From NCBI RefSeq assembly GCF_039545135.1, contig NZ_BAABRU010000005.1, forward strand, positions 1 through 64,000: a DNA stretch of 64,000 nt, given 5' to 3'. Numbering within the stretch: the first letter of the stretch is position 1; each line of letters opens with the position of its first letter. Below the pieces are notes generated by a model that did no database searches, was not told the origin of the DNA, and saw nothing but the letters and a program-made list of their open reading frames with translations. Origin of the DNA: Herpetosiphon gulosus (GTDB lineage: Bacteria > Chloroflexota > Chloroflexia > Chloroflexales > Herpetosiphonaceae). Positions 61,052 to 64,000 of the stretch are shown in pieces. A program made the translations under genes and the position numbers.

Positions 61052-61240
61052 TCAGGGATTAGGGACTAGGGGTCGGGTTTGGAACCACGAAGGCTGCGAA
61101 GAACGCTAAGTCGCTTAGCATAATTCAAAACTTCTGGCTAAAAACCCGATCGCTGTGGCCTAGCATTCGTGGTTGCCTATAAAGAAGGATCGATTGGATG
61201 GTTTGGTATTTCATCCTTCATCCCTCATCCTTCATCCTTT
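61052..61240. repeat. Dispersed repeats inside the liv operon
   Basis: GGGGTCAGGGATTAGGGACT, then ACCACGAAGGCTGCGAAGAA, then after a gap TCATCCTTCATCCCTCATCC up to 61240. They fill most of the 216-base gap between livG and livF. No promoter or terminator is evident in it. Confidence 0.68.
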
Positions 61241-61259
61241 AATGATAAGGACATTCGCG

Positions 61260-61967
61260 ATGTTGCAATTGCAAAATGTACATACCTATTACGGCAACAT
61301 TCATGCGCTTAAGGGCATTTCGCTGGAGATTAATCAAGGCGAGATTGTGACCCTGATTGGCTCGAATGGCGCTGGGAAAAGCACAACCTTGCGGACAATC
61401 TCCGGCATTACGCCGCCTCGTGCAGGCCAAGTGTTGTTTGAAGGCAAGCCGATCAATGGTGTGCCCGCCCATAAAATTGTTTCGCAGGGTATTTCGCAAT
61501 CGCCTGAAGGTCGGCGGATTTTTGCCAACCTAACCGTGCGCGAAAACTTAGAAATGGGTGCATTCACCCGCAACGATAAAGCTGAAATTGCTAGCGATAT
61601 GGATCGGGTGTTTGAGCTGTTTCCCCGTTTGAAGGAGCGGGTTGCCCAGCGTGGTGGTACGCTCTCTGGTGGCGAACAGCAAATGTTGGCAATTGGCCGA
61701 GCTTTGATGTCGCGGCCTCGCTTGTTGTTGCTTGATGAACCATCGATGGGTTTGGCTCCAGTGTTGGTTGACCTGATTTTTGAAATTATTCAAAATATCA
61801 ACAGCCAAGGTACAACCATTTTGGTGGTTGAGCAAAATGCTTTGATGGCCTTGGGGATTGCAAATCGGGCCTATGTGCTCCAAACTGGGGCGATTGTTAA
61901 AGCTGGCGATGCCGCAACCTTGCGCGAAGACGAAGACGTGCAAAAGGCCTACTTGGGGATGGAATGA
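61260..61967 (+). CDS. livF: Branched-chain amino-acid ABC transporter ATPase LivF
   Basis: A 235-residue ATPase. It begins MLQLQNVHTYYGNIHALKGI, with Walker A GSNGAGKST, SPEGRRIFANLTVRENLEMGA, signature LSGGEQQMLAIGRAL, Walker B LLLLDEPSMGLAP and H-loop VEQNA. The start was set at ATG 61260, eight bases after AAGGA; the upstream frame runs through repeat DNA. It is separated from livG by repeats and overlaps the cupin gene by four bases. Confidence 0.96.
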   Translation: MLQLQNVHTYYGNIHALKGISLEINQGEIVTLIGSNGAGKSTTLRTISGITPPRAGQVLFEGKPINGVPAHKIVSQGISQSPEGRRIFANLTVRENLEMGAFTRNDKAEIASDMDRVFELFPRLKERVAQRGGTLSGGEQQMLAIGRALMSRPRLLLLDEPSMGLAPVLVDLIFEIIQNINSQGTTILVVEQNALMALGIANRAYVLQTGAIVKAGDAATLREDEDVQKAYLGME

Positions 61968-62338
61968 GCGACCGAGTTTTTTTGGCCCATCTGCGTGATC
62001 AAGCCGAGTTTGTCGCTGGCGATGGTTGCCATTTGCGCGAATTGCTGCATCCAGCTCAGCAGCCAGTTCAAATTGGCTATAGTTTAGCGCATGCCTACAT
62101 TGATGTTGGTTGCCGCACTGCCGATCACTGGCTTGAACAATCTGAGGTATACTACATCATTGCTGGACATGGAACGATGGTGCTTGATGGTCAGGCCCAT
62201 GCGATCGAGGCTGGCTCGTATTACTATATTCCGCCACGTTGCTCGCAATGGTTGCGCAACGATGGCGAGCAATGCTTAGAGTTTTTATGTATCGTCGAGC
62301 CGCCCTGGACGGCGGCAGGCGAGACGATTACTGAGTAG
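61964..62338 (+). CDS. Cupin-domain protein
   Basis: A 124-residue single cupin barrel: AYIDVGCRTADHWLEQSEVYYIIAGHG (metal-ligand strand with His and Glu) and YYYIPPRCSQWLRNDGEQCLEFLCIV. It keeps a partial set of cupin metal ligands, so an enzyme or a sugar- or ligand-binding role are both possible. The ATGA overlap with livF makes it the last gene of the liv operon, which hints at a link to the transported compound. A terminator follows. Confidence 0.9.
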   Translation: MSDRVFLAHLRDQAEFVAGDGCHLRELLHPAQQPVQIGYSLAHAYIDVGCRTADHWLEQSEVYYIIAGHGTMVLDGQAHAIEAGSYYYIPPRCSQWLRNDGEQCLEFLCIVEPPWTAAGETITE

Positions 62339-62358
62339 CCTCGCTGATGAGTCTTTGG

Positions 62359-62382
62359 GCGCGGGTCTTCCCGCGCTTTTTT
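62359..62382 (+). terminator. Terminator of the liv operon
   Basis: Stem GCGCGGG / CCCGCGC with loop TCTT, then six T. It lies 20 bases past the cupin stop and inside the upstream extension of the next reading frame, so that gene must start later. Confidence 0.92.
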
Positions 62383-62439
62383 GTCGTCTCTGTTCCAACC
62401 AGCATTGAGCTTTTTATTGACACACCAAGGTGGAACACT

Positions 62440-63306
62440 ATGGTTTTTGGATTAACAGCTTTGGCAGTAGTGGCGTATTCGGGATTGTCACTGCTCTTCA
62501 AAGCGCTTGCTAGTCGGACACGTCCGGCCCAGATGGTTTATGCGTCAAGCGTGATTGCAACAATTTGTGGGCTGATTTATTTTATCGCCAGTGGCGAGTC
62601 ATGGTCGTGGCCTGCGGCGATTTTGGCCTTTTTGGCGGGCGTGACCTTTTATTTTGCCACGATTGCTCGGGCTAAAGCCTTGGAGCATTCGCCTGCCTCG
62701 TTGGTTTTTGCGATCAGCAATTTGGATCTAGTGGTGGCTGGGGTGATTATTTTGCTCTTGCCCGCTGCCTGGAATATGTTGCAATTTGGCTCGGTTACGA
62801 TCAATTTACCGTCGCAGGCGGGCAATCCAACCCTTGGCAATCTATTGGCGTGTGTGTTAACGGCAGTTGCCGTGCTCATTGGTGCTCAAGTTAAAGGTAG
62901 CGAGAAGCTGAGCAATGCCACCTATGTTTGTTTGGGCTTGTTGGTGGTTTCAAGTTTTGCTGCTGTAACCTATGCACGAAATTTTGGGGCACAAATTGGC
63001 TTGCTGATGTTTGTTGATTTTGCGGCTGGGGTGATTCCTGGCTTGCATCTTACCCCGCAAGTGCGTCGCCACGAATGGGGTTGGGGCGCGGTGGTTGGGT
63101 TGATCACCTTTGGCGGTTTTGTGGCAATGATGCATGCCCAAGCCATGTCCGATGCGGCAACCTTGCCATTTGTATTGTTGGCTATCAACCTCAAAACGCC
63201 AATCACCGCGATTATTGCCGTACCATTGTTCCGCGAACAATTGACTGCCCGCAAAATCATCGCTATTAGTTTAGCAACGCTTGCCTTGTTTATTTGGCAA
63301 ATCTAA
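62440..63306 (+). CDS. DMT/EamA-like transporter
   Basis: A 288-residue membrane protein with about ten membrane segments, in the two-half EamA/DMT layout. Seen: TARAKALEHSPASLVFAISN at the end of the first half and TLPFVLLAINLKTPITAIIA with VPLFREQLTARKIIAISL in the second. Substrates of DMT carriers cannot be read from sequence. The start is ATG 62440, preceded by AAGGTGG; the frame is open to 62347, but that part crosses the terminator. Confidence 0.85.
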   Translation: MVFGLTALAVVAYSGLSLLFKALASRTRPAQMVYASSVIATICGLIYFIASGESWSWPAAILAFLAGVTFYFATIARAKALEHSPASLVFAISNLDLVVAGVIILLLPAAWNMLQFGSVTINLPSQAGNPTLGNLLACVLTAVAVLIGAQVKGSEKLSNATYVCLGLLVVSSFAAVTYARNFGAQIGLLMFVDFAAGVIPGLHLTPQVRRHEWGWGAVVGLITFGGFVAMMHAQAMSDAATLPFVLLAINLKTPITAIIAVPLFREQLTARKIIAISLATLALFIWQI

Positions 63307-63324
63307 ATTTGGGGATCGGGAGTT

Positions 63325-63514
63325 TTTGATCCACGAAGGACACGAAGAGCACGAAGGGGTGAGGAGTTAGGATTCAGGGGCGAGGGGTCAGATTTGCATT
63401 ACCGAACCCAAGCGTCAATCCTGACTCCTGATCGCTGGCCCCTGACCCCTAAATCGTCTCTGTGCCTCTGCGTTAGATCCCGATCTCTAGCCCCCAACAA
63501 CCGATCCCTGATCC
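63325..63514. repeat. Dispersed repeat cluster before mutL
   Basis: TTGATCCACGAAGGACACGA with further CACGAAG units, GATTCAGGGGCGAGGGGTCA, CCTGATCGCTGGCCCCTGAC and CCGATCCCTGATCCCTAG words. The same families as in the other gaps, and no gene inside. Confidence 0.7.
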
Positions 63515-64000
63515 CTAGCCTTTGCGCCCAAATTGGCGTTCGATTTGGCCTTGAGTAATTTGCAGCATGGTTGGGCGGCCATGCGGACAGGTGCGTGGCA
63601 TTTCGCAGCGCTCAAGTTGTTGTAACAGTTGGCGCATTTCTTCGTGGGTTAGGGTTTTGCCCGCGCGAATTGAGCTATGGCAGGCGATTGTGGTCAGCAT
63701 TTTTTCACGCCGATCGTCGCTGGTGGCCCCGCCTTCATAACTCAAATGATCAGCGATTTCCATCAGGGCGGTGGCAATTTGACCAACATGCAAGCCACTC
63801 GGTACAGCTCGCAACATTAATGTGCCTTCGCCAAATTCCTCGGCCTCAAAGCCCCATTGCTCCAAATCGGCCAAATGAGCGCTGAGCAAACGGGTGACCG
63901 CTGGTGGTAATTCAATCGGTTGGGCTAACATCAGGGTCTGGCGCTCGATCGGTACATCCTGATGTTCGGCCATCAAGCGCTCATAAACCACCCGTTCATG
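63515..64000 (-). CDS. mutL: DNA mismatch repair protein MutL, C-terminal part
   Basis: The last 162 codons of mutL, continuing beyond the window edge. The open frame reads HERVVYERLMAE at the edge, which is the end of the MutL metal motif DQHAxHER. The dimerisation domain follows, with ACHSSIRAGKTLTHEEM and CEMPRTCPHGRPTMLQI, as in the C-terminus of endonuclease-type MutL. The start codon and the ATPase domain are off the window. Confidence 0.94.
   Translation of the reverse strand, partial: HERVVYERLMAEHQDVPIERQTLMLAQPIELPPAVTRLLSAHLADLEQWGFEAEEFGEGTLMLRAVPSGLHVGQIATALMEIADHLSYEGGATSDDRREKMLTTIACHSSIRAGKTLTHEEMRQLLQQLERCEMPRTCPHGRPTMLQITQGQIERQFGRKG

Noticed and set aside
62347-62439. Longer N-terminus of the DMT transporter
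   Set aside because: It crosses a strong terminator hairpin; ATG 62440 has its own ribosome site and begins with a membrane segment.
6477-63514. Periodic intergenic repeats considered as a CRISPR array
   Set aside because: The units are degenerate, 9 bases apart without unique spacers, scattered over the window and not next to cas genes.

Overview
The window is about 50% GC bacterial chromosome carrying roughly 55 protein genes, a 5S rRNA and many intergenic repeats. The gene set points to a filamentous, gliding Chloroflexota member of the Herpetosiphon type: a SpoIIE-type phosphatase, Hanks-type kinase, STAND ATPases, lipoproteins with lipoboxes, PH-domain membrane proteins, DUF3105 and DUF5107 proteins, and a characteristic surface module used twice. 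That assignment rests on remembered resemblance and was not searched. No integrase, transposase, CRISPR array or tRNA was found, so the accessory genes are not in an obvious mobile element.

Layout. 1-6.4 kb: the end of an rRNA operon (5S), a membrane protein, a P-loop protein, a SpoIIE-type phosphatase, an MBL-fold hydrolase, ccdA and folP. 6.6-13.7 kb: the accessory highlight, a two-gene McrBC-like system. Its 1562-residue McrB-like ATPase carries HARE-HTH and EVE domains, and its McrC-like nuclease ends in a possible HEPN motif. 14.2-21.4 kb: signalling genes (a kinase with a DnaJ-like zinc cluster, a solute-binding/VWA lipoprotein, a HAMP-PAS-STAS sensor, TetR, a zinc-ribbon protein). 21.6-34.5 kb: a STAND-TPR protein, an SDR, a class III aminotransferase, a DUF5107 surface protein, a Spo0M-like protein, a divergent MerR/thioredoxin pair, and a shortened STAND gene facing a small HTH gene whose start codon it shares. 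34.5-41.1 kb: a minus-strand envelope operon (plsC, tandem PH-domain protein, large membrane protein, ABC ATPase and permease) downstream of cmk. 41.3-55.5 kb: lipoproteins, rimI, ugd, a glycosyltransferase/flippase pair, two tandem paralogous membrane proteins, psuG, and a GH99-like secreted protein. 55.7-62.4 kb: a complete branched-chain amino-acid ABC operon (livK-H-M-G-F plus a cupin). It has a recognisable promoter, a leader with a leucine-rich small ORF overlapping livK, an intercistronic hairpin after livK, and a terminator at the end. The window closes with a DMT-type transporter and the 3' end of mutL.

Regulation. Several promoters have an extended -10 (TGnTATAAT-like). The thioredoxin promoter has the 19-base spacer and dyad typical of MerR/SoxR activation. 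Perfect hairpins with T-tracts close many units.

Repeats. Gaps between genes are filled with degenerate dispersed repeats (CACGAAG units every 9 bases, CTATGCT units, TCATCCT units, and runs built from ATCCCTGA-like words). Two copies of a double-hairpin element lie between convergent genes and show compensatory base changes.
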